A stretch of DNA of 64,000 bases from Micrasema longulum (GCA_022494885.1 JAGVSM010002406.1:1-64000), one strand, 5' to 3'; shown: positions 32,482 through 43,070, counted from the stretch's first letter. Numbers and translations are program-made. The notes: generated from the letters alone by a model not told the origin.

Positions 32482-33479
32482 TCGTGGGTATACCAGAAAA
32501 ACCGGTTAACTACGTTTTTGGCATATTTGAGTTATGAATACCATTAACTTTAAATTTTTATCCTCTATCTATAGGTATAATCGGTTAAATTATATTACCG
32601 CTATAAACTAAGTTTCAGACAGTTGTAGAGGGAGTAAAAACGTATATATAGCATTTCTTCTCAAATCTTTACAAAGAAAATCAATTAAATGATTTTAAGT
32701 GATTATTTTTAAATTGAAGTTTATGTTTTTAATTATGAATATACAAGAAAAAACGGTTAAGTGTCTTTGTCTGGTTTTCGTTACTAAAACAATATCATAT
32801 CCAAAGTTTTTATTGCAAGTAAAAACAACTACTATGTGAGTTTAGCTAGTTTTCATTGAAGTAAAAATATCTACCTTAATAAAACCATACAACAACGAAA
32901 ACTGTGTTAAAAAAAACTTGTTAAAGTTATGCAAAACGGGAGTCATTCCCGAAGAATTCAATCATTGGTAAAAGAGTCTTTCCACTTCCGCTAATGTGAT
33001 AAAAGCTTTATCTGACTATAAACACAGTGTTAAATTTGATACAACTCAAATTCAGTTAGACAATGTCCCCAGCTAACTCAACCAGCACAAATTTCTTCAC
33101 AAGGAAAATCAGCTAAATGCTGATTTTATTTTTCTTATCATACTTCACCAACAAGCTACAAAAAGTGGCTTGGTGGGATTTTAGTTTTAGTAAAAAATAT
33201 AACAAGTGAATTTTTTTTTTAAATTGTAAGAATGTATAATTATACTATTAAAATAAATAAAATAAAATAAAAATACTTAATTATTTTTTTCTCAAAATTC
33301 TATTGCTTTTTATTTCATATAAAAGCAGTAATGTATAAAATATGTTTAATGAATACTAAACAAAAAGTTTTTAAAATAAAAAAAACAAAACTTGATTTTC
33401 AATGAACAAGCAAACTTTAAAATTCAATTTACGCAAAACTGGATTTTGCGGTTAGGCGGTTTTCCTTGTATACCCACGA
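32482..33479. mobile_element. DNA transposon relic with TA duplication, 998 bp
   Basis: The ends are inverted: left 'tcgtgggtataccagaaaaa', right, reverse-complemented, 'tcgtgggtatacaaggaaaa'. TA flanks both ends, as in elements of the IS630/Tc1/mariner group and a few others. The motif 'cggttaa' recurs inside the left 300 bp. The + strand between 32,900 and 33,090 gives 'CKTGVIPEEFNHW' and 'ALSDYKHSVKFD', which look like protein remnants but match nothing I can name. A non-autonomous or heavily decayed copy is likely. Confidence 0.6.
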
Positions 33480-33489
33480 TATAATAGAA

Positions 33490-34165
33490 ATAAAACAAAG
33501 TTTATTGTTATGGTTAAACTCAATAAAAGTAATGTATAGTACAAAGAATAAAAGATTTATTGTATAACAGTGAAGTATAGAAGAAAGGTAGTGAATAAGA
33601 TATTCATTTTAGGTTTGTAGATCTTACATAGGCACACAAATTCAGTAAAAAAATAAATAGACCTTTATATGAGTATATTATACAAACAGACTGAATCTCC
33701 GGTTCATCGGTTATTGTTGCAAAGTCAGTAGTACGCACTTCCTATGTACATCCGAATGAGCATGTAACTATCTGAGTAGCAAGTATGACTGCTTGTATAT
33801 AATATAATGTTTCAGGGGTCTCAATGTGAATAAAAATGCATATTCTCTATTATGAATACGTAATTATCATTGCCATGTGAGTTTTTTGTTGATAAATTAA
33901 TGTATAAATTTAGTTTCTCCTAGTAAAAACATGTCGATTCAAGTGAAAAGTTTCATTCCACATGAGAATCTGCGTTGAAATCTCCCACAATCTGCTCATC
34001 TCTTCTCCTAGGCCTTGGATCACGTGACGGCTCGAGACCAATGACATTATCTCGGAATAGGTAACAGTTGTTGCTTTATACATACTAATGAGATTCAGAG
34101 ATTGTCTTAAACGCACAACTTAACTTAATATATATGGATATTATTAATGGTTAACAGTTCTTACC
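33490..34165. other. First-intron-like region left of the putative first exon
   Basis: If the donor at 34,165 is used, this is intron on the minus strand. A less AT-rich patch at 33,945-34,110 is open on minus for 68 codons. One alternative minus frame reads 'EQIVGDFNADSHV', reminiscent of the GDFNA motif of LINE endonucleases, but it is too short to assign. Confidence 0.3.
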
Positions 34166-35040
34166 TGAATCCAGTGTGTTTCCAATTGTAAATCCAATGT
34201 AAGGAAATGAGAAGAACCACTTTTCACAACAAAGGTAAAACAATCATCACTTCACAGTCCAACTATGATAGTTTATATCACGGTTTTTCACAGTCTGACA
34301 AACGCACAAATATGATTATTATGCGCTTCGAGTACTTCTATTAAGTTTGTATGTCACATTAAAGATTTCTCTTCTTTACGCTCACGATTGGAAATCAATC
34401 ACAACCACTATTCGTGTCACATAATGTTACACAAAACACAAGGATTTATTATTCTTTAGGGATTTCAGGAGAAATTGCACCAATTTATGTACATTTCACA
34501 GAGCATCGCGAAACGAGTAGTATGTTCTAGTGTAGCGTAACGGTGTTTACTATCACGCGGATCGGACAACTTTAGCAGCGCTAATTTGCATAATTTAACT
34601 CAGCATTTAGTTGAAAGGCACAACAAAACAAAGGGTTCGTTCGTAAAGTTCACTATTTTCTGTTATCAGAATTTGTTCGAGTTTCGTAACACGATCGATC
34701 GCTGCGCCAAAATGTTACGAGCGCACGAAAAAATATACAGTTACTTTCCAAGGCGACGTCCGCTGGGGAACCGGCCGTAACGCGAGACAGCTGCGAGGCT
34801 CCTCGCCAGTAGGTGCTCAGAGGTTTATGACCGCTTCCCGCTCGACACTGACGCGGAGTTAGCTTTCCTCGAGCACTGGGGACGGACTGCGGCTGCGGCG
34901 GGCTGGCGGCGGACGGCGCGCCGAGTGCGGCGAAAGGCTTCGGCGACGGCGAGAGAAGTGGTGGCGAACTCGCACAATCTACCACACGCCTCTGCCGAAG
35001 TGTCCGTGCCGACGTACGACGGTGGGTGACAATCAGTCGC
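34166..35040 (-). other. Putative non-coding first exon of a leftward gene
   Basis: On the minus strand this segment runs from a GC-rich, CpG-rich block (35,040-34,690) into AT-richer leader-like DNA and ends at a strong splice donor, 'ctggattcag|gtaagaac' (34,165). The many short upstream ATGs and stops fit a long 5' untranslated region. The 110-codon minus frame inside it (34,985-34,653), rich in Pro, Ser and Ala, is more likely an upstream ORF or chance than the main product. The gene itself cannot be named because no coding exon downstream (leftward) was recognised. The exact transcription start is unknown. Confidence 0.55.
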
Positions 35041-35060
35041 CAGCCAATATGGTCCTCAAC
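34690..35060. promoter_or_regulatory. CpG-rich promoter island
   Basis: This is the only sustained GC-rich stretch in the window, with dense CpG such as 'gcgacggcgagagaagtgg' and 'ggcggacggcgcgccgagtg'. In AT-rich insect genomes such islands usually mark the start of a constitutively or developmentally regulated gene. A minus-strand initiator-like 'tcagtg' lies at about 34,846-34,851. No TATA box was evident at a fitting distance. Direction is inferred from the splice donor on the minus strand at 34,165. Confidence 0.55.
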
Positions 35061-35138
35061 CCCCGCAGACCAGCGATGGAAATTAACGATTTTATCAACA
35101 CTTCGCTAGCGTGCTAATGAAATTCGTTATAAGCTATT

Positions 35139-35398
35139 CATCATCATCATCATTCCCTTTCCGCACCTAATGGTGCATAGGGCACTGCATTGGTACACGA
35201 ATACCAGCGTATCTTGATCATTTTTGTTACATGAAGGTAAGATGATCAGTCTTACGCTTAAGGTACCAGTCCAGGGGATGAAATATTTTAGTGTAAAAAC
35301 ACCCTTTTAAATAAATATTTCATGTCAACCATGTCGGGAATCGAACTTGAGACCTCTTGCATGGTAGGCAAACGCGCTGACCATTACACCACAAGGCT
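35139..35398 (-). mobile_element. SINE-B, complete, with perfect 13-bp target duplication
   Basis: Flanked on both sides by 'gttataagctatt' (35,126-35,138 and 35,399-35,411), proving retrotransposition into this site. Read on minus it starts at the tRNA-like head ('tggtgtaatggtcagcgcg'), carries a B box changed to 'aagttcgattcccg', then the body with 'gactggtaccttaagcgtaa', and ends in (ATG)n, seen as 'catcatcatcatcatt'. It sits less than 100 bp upstream of the CpG-rich promoter block. Confidence 0.92.
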
Positions 35399-35587
35399 GT
35401 TATAAGCTATTACTAATGCTCATCCTTTATGCTACAACCGCTTCAGAAAAGTTTTATATCACTCCAAAAAAATTGATGGAATCTTTTTGATCTTCTAGAA
35501 CATTCGTTCTTTTTCCCTCGTGACATATTTTTTCGAATGATTTCAATCTCAATAACTTTCTTTTACTCCTCAAAGATGTCCTAATGT

Positions 35588-35840
35588 CGGCCTCATGGTG
35601 TAATGGTCAGCGCGTTTGCCTACCATCCAAGAGGTCTCGGGTTCGATTCCCGACATGGTTGAAATGAAATATTTATTTAAAATAATGTTTTCTCACTAGA
35701 ATATTTCATAGCCCCTGGACTGGTACCTGAAGTGTAAGACTGATCACCTTACCGTCATGAAACATAATGTATCAAGATACGCCGCGATTGGTGTACCTAT
35801 CCTGTGCCCTATGCACCATTAAGTGCGGAAAGGGAATGAT
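35588..35840 (+). mobile_element. SINE-B, complete, opposite orientation
   Basis: The head 'ggcctcatggtgtaatggtc' has a perfect B box 'gggttcgattcccg'. The body 'cccctggactggtacctgaa' and 3' 'gcggaaagggaatgatgat' follow. It lies 190 bp from the 35.1-kb copy and head-to-head with it, so a read-through transcript could form a long stem. No clear target duplication was found. Confidence 0.88.
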
Positions 35841-36717
35841 GATAAAATACACATAGAAATAGCATTTCATCAAATTTAGCAAACGTAAAAATATTTTTTT
35901 AATATTTCATTACGAATTCACAATGCTAATGCGATTTACTCTGACATTACAGCTTACACCACAATCACATTATTTACGTTCGCTGTACTTCCTATATGGA
36001 AATTATCACTTCAAGTCGTGTTATTGGATTGAAAGATTAAAATGTTAAATTTTTTAGTGTGTTTTTACAAATTATAATTCGACAAACGATCTCGCCCACG
36101 TGAATACCATTTAGGTATTATTAATATAAATGTAAGTATTATTTTTATGAATCTACCGAGAATTACAACAATATTGTTTTTTGACGAAAACACTATCTTA
36201 ATAAAGATATTTTTTATTTGGCAAGAAACACTAACCAAACAAATGTTGTGTGACAATAAATTGTTTTTGAAATATTTTGTATGGTTAACGTTGAACTTTA
36301 ATTTCACCAATTGAATTTGACCAATTGAATGTTAAATAACCCTTTGTTAATGTGTTATTTAGTGCCTATCGGTGAACCAAGTAACATATAAATTTCGTTT
36401 GTGTTAGGCAAACTAGAATATATTATATGAAAACTATTTTTTTCTTATATATTTATCTCATATTGCAATTAGTATAATCTTATATTTACACTTACTTTCT
36501 TTACATATTTATTTATATCATCATACAGTAAATACATATAAATATATTTTAAATTATTTATTTTTTTATTTGGGAAACCAACAGTTCTACATATATATTT
36601 ATGTAAACAAACATATATATTGTATAAACTCAGAACCAATTACAGATTTCCACAAAGTGTACAAAGTTAGTAAAGAAAATATAATGCATATATTTTATAT
36701 ATATATATATATATAAA
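35841..36717. other. AT-rich spacer with a LINE-tail-like segment
   Basis: Nothing recognised until 36,550, where 'atttttttatttgggaaacc' followed by 'aacagttctaca' resembles the reverse 3' end of a retrotransposon family also seen at 47.05 kb. A TA microsatellite occupies 36,692-36,714. Confidence 0.35.
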
Positions 36718-37615
36718 TCGTAGAATTAAGAATAGTCCAGAAGGAGCGTAGAATCATATTGAATAAATCGGACTGTGTCCAAAAAAACCGCACTTTGCCC
36801 CACTTTTGCCGCGCGCATGTGTAAAGTCGCCGCGTTTTGTTGCCAGATCGTGAAAAATATAATCGTAACACAAATTAACGAGAAAATGTTTAAAAAGGTT
36901 ATAAAAAAATGGATAGTGGAGCTAGGTAGAGGTAAAATGGATTATTTCATTCGCCCATACTAATATTGAATCAACTGCTCCACAAGTGTATAGCTTATGT
37001 TAAGTTTTTGTTATTTTCATTGTGTGCTTTGTAATATAAATAATATAGATGTACATAAATACTTTGTTTTTAAAACTGTCTGAATATTTGTTTATTATGT
37101 TTGTTTTTTAAGTTAGTCTTCTTTGTTTATTCTTAAATGTAATTTAAAAAACTAAATTGTTAAGTGTCCTCGGCACGGGAAACCCCAGTGAGGTCACATT
37201 ATTTTTATTATTAATTATAGTTTACAAGTGAAAAATATGAATAAATAAATAAATGTAAGGTATTTTTTTTCTTTTTTAAATCAATTTGTTAATTTCTCTA
37301 AAATTTTATTGTACACGCGGACACATTGATTAACACAACAGAGTATATAAGTAAAGGGTCATTTAATTAGAGTAATTTAAATAATCTACTTTGACCTTGA
37401 AGAATAAAACAAATTTCATTTTCCATAAAACGGATATTTTTATGTCATGTTAAATTATATTTGATGTTTTAAAGATAATGTCGATCAAATGTCCACCACG
37501 ACGTTGTTTAATCCAAAAGGTCCGATTTTCATTAGTTCTCTCATTAGGTGAGCAAAGTAGCGTACAAAATTACCCTGGCAACACTAAAAAAATGACCGTT
37601 TTCTTCGAATGAATT
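36718..37615 (-). mobile_element. Tc1/mariner-like element, copy 1, split by a LINE insertion
   Basis: The left end 'tagaattaagaatagtccag' matches the terminal repeat of the complete copy at 42,006-43,070, and the two are collinear from 36,718 to 37,615 apart from one LINE insertion. On minus, at 37,515-37,458, the frame ends 'RRGGHLIDIIFKTSNII' then stop, which resembles the closing GGH block of IS630/Tc1/mariner transposases. The 42-kb copy keeps the same ending with changes. The catalytic part was not found, and the right terminal repeat is missing here. Confidence 0.5.
36877..37254 (+). mobile_element. CR1-like LINE 3' end (family D) inserted in the mariner-like element
   Basis: The inserted block starts 'taacgagaaaatgtttaaaa', encodes the last residues of a reverse transcriptase ORF ('KKWIVELGRGKMD') and ends in 'gaataaataaataaat'. 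Comparison with the second mariner-like copy shows the uninterrupted target 'acacaaatgtaagg' at 42,158. The repeated 'aaat' at both borders is the probable target duplication. It is a heavily 5'-truncated, recent insertion. Further copies of family D lie at 47.5 and 57.5 kb. Confidence 0.85.
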
Positions 37616-37659
37616 TTTTTATTTGAAGCACTAACTTTGTTGCTATTCATAATAATAAA

Positions 37660-38290
37660 ATTAATAAAACCACTTTGTTTTTTACCACTTATTATTTTTT
37701 TCTACCGACCGATTCAAAGATACACAAGCTTCTTTTCTAAGGTATACTTTACTTATAGATTATTTTTATAAATAACATTGGAAAAACTAAAAAATACTAA
37801 TATTACAGTAAATGAGCCTAAATATAATATTTCTTTCTGAATTCGCTAACTATCAGTAAATGAGCCTAAATATTCTTTTTTTTTTAATTTGCTAACTATC
37901 AGAAAGAAAATAATCATAATTTTGATAAGGGCGCTGGATTAAAAGATATCCGCGTTGAAAATGAAATATTAAAATTCGACCACTTAGATATTCTTAGATA
38001 TTAAAAAAGCGAATTATAATAAGAAAAAAATATAAATAACCCAATAAACTATGTTTCCTTTAGTCTACTCCTGTCTAGTTTTGAACGAATCCATCTCACA
38101 TTACACGATAAAATTACTTGATATATTACTTCCATACACACAAACTGATATAATGAAATAGGATGTGATTCATTAGTTTAGTATACCTTGGAAAAGAAGC
38201 CTGTGTAGTTTTGAAACCGGTCGATAGAAGAAAAAAATAAGTGGTAAAAAACAAAGTAATTTTTAAATTTTATTAAAAAATGCGTTGATA
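37660..38290. mobile_element. Long-inverted-repeat DNA element, family E, copy 2
   Basis: The left arm 'ttttaccacttattattttt' (37,680) and 'agcttcttttctaaggtata' (37,728) pair with the right arm 'gtataccttggaaaagaagc' (38,182) and 'ataagtggtaaaaaac' (38,240). The right half also holds 'gaatccatctcacattacac', shared with family E copy 1. The centre has a 55-bp unit repeated twice, 'cagtaaatgagcctaaatat'. Non-coding. Confidence 0.6.
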
Positions 38291-38740
38291 TTAAAATCCT
38301 ACAACTTAGACTACTATCTTGGTAAACATTGTAAAGGTTTGTTAAGTCAAATCTTAAAGTTGAATTACTATCTAAAGCATACACCATTTTATCTCAAACT
38401 GCTGCTTCTTAGTCTGACTCTATAATGTATGCAATGCACGTGATCACACGTGTATTTTAATATGGCGCAGTATCTAGTTCCTGCAAATATACATATTATA
38501 ATGCAACTACAAAACCTAAACTTAATAGCTGTTTACAATCACTTAACCTTTTTAGTAGATACCAACCTTTATCAAGATAAGCACTGGTAGATGTCTGGTA
38601 TTTGGATTTTAAGATGTACGTTCCAGAATTTATATAAAAATGGAACAAAAGATAAATGTTTATCACGAGTGCATAAACATTTAATTTTAACAAAACCCGG
38701 AGTGTATTCTACGGTTTAAAATACAGTTAATATATACGTT
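38291..38740. other. AT-rich spacer, nothing recognised
   Basis: Contains two minus-strand ORFs under 70 codons with chance-like composition. No repeat match was found within the window. Confidence 0.4.
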
Positions 38741-38745
38741 ATTAG

Positions 38746-39390
38746 GCCGGCCTCGTGGTGTGTTCTTTTTTTTAAATTAAAATTTTTCATTGATTAAAAC
38801 CTTACGGGTTACATACATTTAACAAAATATTTTTACTTTTAAAATTCACATTCTACTGTTAATAATAATATTTTCAACATCTTTTGTAAAGGCTGTGTGA
38901 GTCTTTTGTTTAGTTTTGTCTGGTAGATTATTGTATAATTTCAGTCCACGGTTTATTAGTCTCGATTGTCCTTTTCTCGTTTTAGAAGGTTGTATATGAC
39001 ATTTTTCTGATATTCTCGTATTGTGTTCATGTTTAGTAAAGTTTTTTTCAAGCTTTAATTCTTCGTCTACAATTACATCATAAGGATTCTAATTTGAAGA
39101 GTTCAGTTACATTTAATTGTTTAGTTAGTTAAAAAATGTGAAAAATGATCAGTGCGTTTACTTACTATGCAAGAGGTCTCGGGCTGGATTCTCGGGCTGG
39201 ATTGGATGGTTGACATGAAAATATTTAAAAACTACACACTTTACACAAGAATATTTTATGGTCCCTGGACTGGCACCCAAAGTGTAGGACTGATCATCTT
39301 ACCATCATGTTACAAAAATGATCAAGTTTGGTGTACCAATGCAGAGTACCCTAAGCACCAGAAGGTGCGGAAAGGGAACGATGATGATAT
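38746..39390 (+). mobile_element. SINE-B split by a LINE fragment
   Basis: The head begins 'ggccggcctcgtggtgt' at 38,746, is interrupted at 38,763, and resumes at about 39,144 with 'aatgatcagtgcgtttactt'. The B-box region is degenerate ('gggctggattctcggg', partly duplicated). The body ('ggtccctggactggcaccca') and 3' end ('gtgcggaaagggaacgatga') are intact. Confidence 0.75.
38763..39143 (-). pseudogene. CR1-like LINE fragment inserted in a SINE-B
   Basis: The minus strand encodes 'VIVDEELKLEKNFTKHEHNT', 'SEKCHIQPSKTRKGQSRLIN' and 'RGLKLYNNLPDKTKQ', then a stop after 'IINSRM'. This is the tail of a CR1/Jockey-type reverse transcriptase ORF, close in pattern to the 'GLKHYNDLPYYLK' segment at 42.8 kb. 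The 3' tail ends near 38,770. The last about 80 codons are nearly uninterrupted. Confidence 0.75.
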
Positions 39391-40000
39391 AACTCTTTAT
39401 TTTTTTACTAGCTGCATCTTACATTTCACAATTATTGCGTAGCACTCAACAATTTAAAAAAAAAAGTGATATTAAATCATGATACACATCCAAATATTCG
39501 CGTGATAAAAGCTATAAGATATATCCACATATGTTTTCATGTAATTATTTACCATAACTGTTCTACTGGTTGTCAGCGTCAAAATTAATGTAAGTACTTA
39601 AAAAAAAATGACGTGTAATTAAAAAAAAACCTATTATCAATAAATTTTATTTTATTTATGAATGAAACACTACATATTATCTGTTCTATTTTTCTCAGTT
39701 GTAGTGTAACTTTAAGTATTTTCTCATCATACACGTCATCATTTTATGTGTAGCGTCACATCTGATCACGACAATGTTACATTTGAAAATGAATTCAAGG
39801 AAAGCGATTGCCCACCAATTGAAATGCCGACTACGCGCTTGTAACGGTCTTTTTAATTAGACTAAGACTTTGTTGTAAAAACGAATATTGATTCAGTTTA
39901 ATGTGAGTTTAAAAGAATTTAAAGAAAGGATAGAGATATGAGAATGAACCTTCCTTGAATAAGATGCGCCGCAATTTTATTTTGCGATGGTACACTATTT
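39391..40000. other. AT-rich spacer, nothing recognised
   Basis: No ORF, splice-bounded block or repeat match was found. Confidence 0.4.
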
Positions 40001-40003
40001 AGG

Positions 40004-40053
40004 CTAACGAACTATTGCAAACAAACTTTTTGTTGTTTGCAATAGTTCGTTAG
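40004..40053. repeat. Perfect 21-bp hairpin
   Basis: The arms 'ctaacgaactattgcaaaca' (plus one further base) and the exact complement are separated by 8 bases. It is shorter than usual microRNA precursors but stable in RNA or DNA. It may be a fragment of a MITE or a replication-associated snap-back. Confidence 0.85.
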
Positions 40054-40164
40054 TTTAAAATATATTTACGATTTACACTTGACTTAACGAATGACGATTT
40101 CAGAATGATGTGGCAATTTCGGAAAAGAGTTTAAATCTTCTTTCTTGATTTAAGGGTGGGTAGC

Positions 40165-40345
40165 ATGAGAATGGGAGAATAAAAGACGGGGTGGAAGACC
40201 TCAAAAAAGATGGGCCGACGATATAACCCCTGTGAGGGAAAAGAAATTACTAAAAAAAGGCTAAAATCAGAGAACGATGGAAGGATATGGAAGAGGCCTA
40301 TATCCAGCAGTGGGGAGATGAAGGCAAAAGAAGAAGCAGAAGCAT
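40165..40345 (+). pseudogene. RTE-like LINE, extreme C-terminal remnant
   Basis: The translation reads 'RRGGRPQKRWADDI' with minor shifts, then 'REKKLLKKG' and finally 'WKDMEEAYIQQWGDEGKR'. This is the arginine- and tryptophan-rich ending typical of insect RTE-type retrotransposon ORFs. Frames change at least once. The upstream reverse transcriptase is absent. Confidence 0.65.
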
Positions 40346-40449
40346 GAGAATAGATTAAAAAATAACAAATAATCGGTTAGGAGTATTACCGAAAGATTAT
40401 GTTTTGTTAAAAAAACTATTAATTCTTAGATATTTAGAGAATCATAAAG

Positions 40450-40560
40450 AAACACTTTAATAAGGAAATATTGTACGAGTGTAGTCATTTACAGGGCTTG
40501 TGACCTGCCGTTGACTGAATTAATAATGTTTTGGAAATTTTCTTATCCTGTATTTCCTTA
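40450..40560. mobile_element. MITE family C relic
   Basis: A core 'tttacagggcttgtgacctg' is flanked by short inverted parts 'aataaggaaata' and 'tatttcctta'. It is an abbreviated, diverged copy. Confidence 0.6.
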
Positions 40561-40734
40561 TTTTTAAAATTTTATGATTTTAATCTCCGTGATACATTTT
40601 GTAGTATGAATATATTTTGTAATTTGCATTCGTTGACGGTCATAAATGTTCACTAAGCCCAACAAATGTTTCATTTTTGTCTGTGTTTGTACGGTTTGTT
40701 TTCTGTTATTTTTTCTATAATAATCATTCGCTTA

Positions 40735-40960
40735 TCCGCACCCAACGAACCATAGCATCAGCGATTACTTATAATAAACATTAAAGCAAGATAATCAGTC
40801 CTGAACCTTAGGCCCCATACCAGGGACTATGTAATTTGGCTGTGAAATGTCACGTATTCAATCCATACTTTACGTTGATCTTGCAAAAATTTAATCGTGA
40901 GTGAATCTAAGGCGTGATAGTCAAACGCACTTACTTATATCCCACGAGGCGAACTAGTCT
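40735..40960 (-). mobile_element. Very diverged SINE-B
   Basis: 'cgcttatccgcacccaacga', 'aataatcagt'-like sequence, 'accagggactatgtaattt' and 'gcgtgatagtcaaacgcact' occur in the order expected for a minus-strand SINE-B. The B box is no longer recognisable. Old copy, modest confidence. Confidence 0.4.
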
Positions 40961-42005
40961 CCTCCCGATTTCCTTTTAAAGACTTTTACATGAGAGTAGC
41001 CATCGAGTCGTCGAAATCACATGCCGGGATTCTGGATCTACTTAACACATAATGTATGTTTACATTTCATCCGGACTCGGGAAAAACATTGTTTCCAAAT
41101 GAATTTACGTTTTTTTTTCACACACAAACCTTCTGTCATAATTATCACATTACCTTTGTTTTAACTCTTTTTGATGCCCATTGTTTGCTAGTGAACGTGG
41201 TCCGAACATCGGTGAACCAAACAATGTTTTCTTCCAATTTCCACTCACAGTAGATAAATACAAATTCCTTGAATGTAAGATCAAACTAAAGATTCCTTTT
41301 CATACTCAAATGTTTACGCTTGTTTCTTATCCAAATCACAAGATTGTTCAAATTTATTTAAAAACCTTTTTTAATTTACTCTTTTAAAACAGTTTATTTG
41401 TAAAAGTACTTATTCGTTAATGTGATACTTATGTAACTCAACACTTAATTTGACTCTGGCAAAACCAAACACATAAATTAAGTTATTGCAATTTAAACAT
41501 TTATAAAGTAAAACTCCAATAAACTTTCGTCCTGAGCTGCGTTGGGACATAGACAAATAAAAAACAAGCGAAAAAATCATCGAATCTCATAAATGTTTTT
41601 TTTTTATTTTTTTTTATTTATAAAACAAATGAAAACGGTAACTCGAAACTTGACAGCTATCTCTTGCATCAGAAAGTAAGGTTTTCACAAAGCCAGAAAG
41701 TCAGTGACCCGTACAAGACTGCAGATGATTTTTCATTATTTATTAGCAACGCACAATCGTGTTCGCTGAACAGTTAAATGAAAAATGGCCAACAGATCGA
41801 TCTTTAAACAACCATGATATTTGAAACGGAAACAGTTTAGTTTAACTGTTCACAGATGATCTCAAAGAACGGTAAACCACTTTCCCACGGGGTACAAGTG
41901 AAAACTGATATCTCATTAAAATAATATAATTCCGTTTCTGATGCAGATTTTGTAATCTTTCTACTGACAATGCACTAACGAAACTAAATAGATTAATGTA
42001 TTACA
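40961..42005. other. AT-rich spacer
   Basis: Two overlapping + ORFs of 65-68 codons (41,056-41,387) show no domain. A somewhat GC-richer part at 41,640-41,900 has no open frame longer than expected by chance. Nothing recognised. Confidence 0.35.
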
Positions 42006-43070
42006 CATAGAATTAAGAATAGTCCAGAAGGAACGTAGAATCATATTCGAATACATTGGACTGTGTCCAATAATTCCCCCACTATGCCTCACTTTCACCG
42101 CGCGCATTTGTGATGCCGCCGTGTAATGTTCCACGATGGGAAAAAATATAATTATAACACAAATGTAAGGTAAAAAATAAAGCAATGAGTTAATTTATCT
42201 AAAATTTTATTGTACATGTGGCAATATTGATTGACACAACAGAGTGGATAAGTAAAGGGTCATTTAATTAGAGTAATTTAAATGATAAACTTTGAACTTG
42301 AACAATAAAACAAATTTTATTTGACATAAAACAGATATTTTTTTGTCATGTTAAATAATATTTGATGTTTTAAAGATAATGTCGACCAAATTCCCACCAC
42401 AGAGTTGTTTAATCCGAGGTCCAATTTTTATTAGTTCTCTCATTAGATGAGCAAAGAAGGGTAAAAAAAAATTACTACCCTGGCAACACTAACGAAATGT
42501 TTATTTTGTTTCTTCGACAATCTGACAGATGAAAAAATAATTCAATTTTTAAGCAATGCATTTGTTACATACACATTCATTTGCCAATTACACGTGAAAT
42601 GTGATTGCATCCTGTTTCTATAAGATCCTAGCAGTATTTCTATACTTTAAAAGGACACAACACGGCATAGTTGAATTCAAATCAGGAGTTTCGTATTGAA
42701 CGACGTCTACAAAGAAACTAATGGGTCAAACTATCATATTGAAAAAGCAAAGACAAACACAGGACAGTCAAAAATACTACATAATGGACTTAAACACTAC
42801 AACGACCTACCTTACTACTTGAAAACTTTTACTGGAGACAAATTTAAAATCAATCTGAAAAAGCACATGATGACTGAACTAACTAGACTAGACGAGACAT
42901 AAATGACTAGACAATATTAAATTTCTAATGTAACCCTAACGGGTTTTTTAAAATTGTAAATAAATAAAAAAAAAAAAAAAAAAAAAACGTAAACCTACTA
43001 ATTTATGAGTAGTTTAGTCGCCTTCTGTTTGATGCCCGTATGCGGTTTCTGGACTATTTTTAATTCTATG
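42006..43070 (-). mobile_element. Tc1/mariner-like element, copy 2, with a LINE insertion
   Basis: Inverted ends 'catagaattaagaatagtcc' (42,006) and 'ggactatttttaattctatg' (43,051) sit near TA dinucleotides on both sides, consistent with TA target choice. Its first 500 bp matches copy 1 at 36.7-37.6 kb. On minus, around 42,425-42,360, the closing block 'LVDIIFKTSNII' plus stop is kept. A LINE 3' end occupies 42,690-42,986. The transposase catalytic region was not found, so the element is non-autonomous. Confidence 0.55.
42690..42986 (+). pseudogene. CR1/Jockey-like LINE 3' end with poly(A)
   Basis: A 68-codon frame (42,696-42,902) gives 'KTNTGQSKILHNGLKHYNDL' and continues 'PYYLKTF' to 'TRLDET' and stop. 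The 3' tail 'taaccctaacgggttttt' leads to 'aaataaataaa' and a poly(A) run at 42,966-42,986. It has the standard C-terminal signature of CR1/Jockey-type reverse transcriptase ORFs, severely 5'-truncated. The same family, inverted, opens the window. The long A-run suggests a fairly young insertion. Confidence 0.85.

Noticed and set aside
33945..34110. LINE endonuclease fragment suggested by 'GDFNA' on minus
   Set aside because: The motif is isolated, only about 13 residues fit, and no neighbouring endonuclease blocks were found.
34653..34985. 110-codon Pro/Ser/Ala-rich minus-strand ORF as a main gene product
   Set aside because: It lies within the CpG-rich leader, has no domain, and the exon continues past its stop to a splice donor. 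An upstream ORF is more likely.
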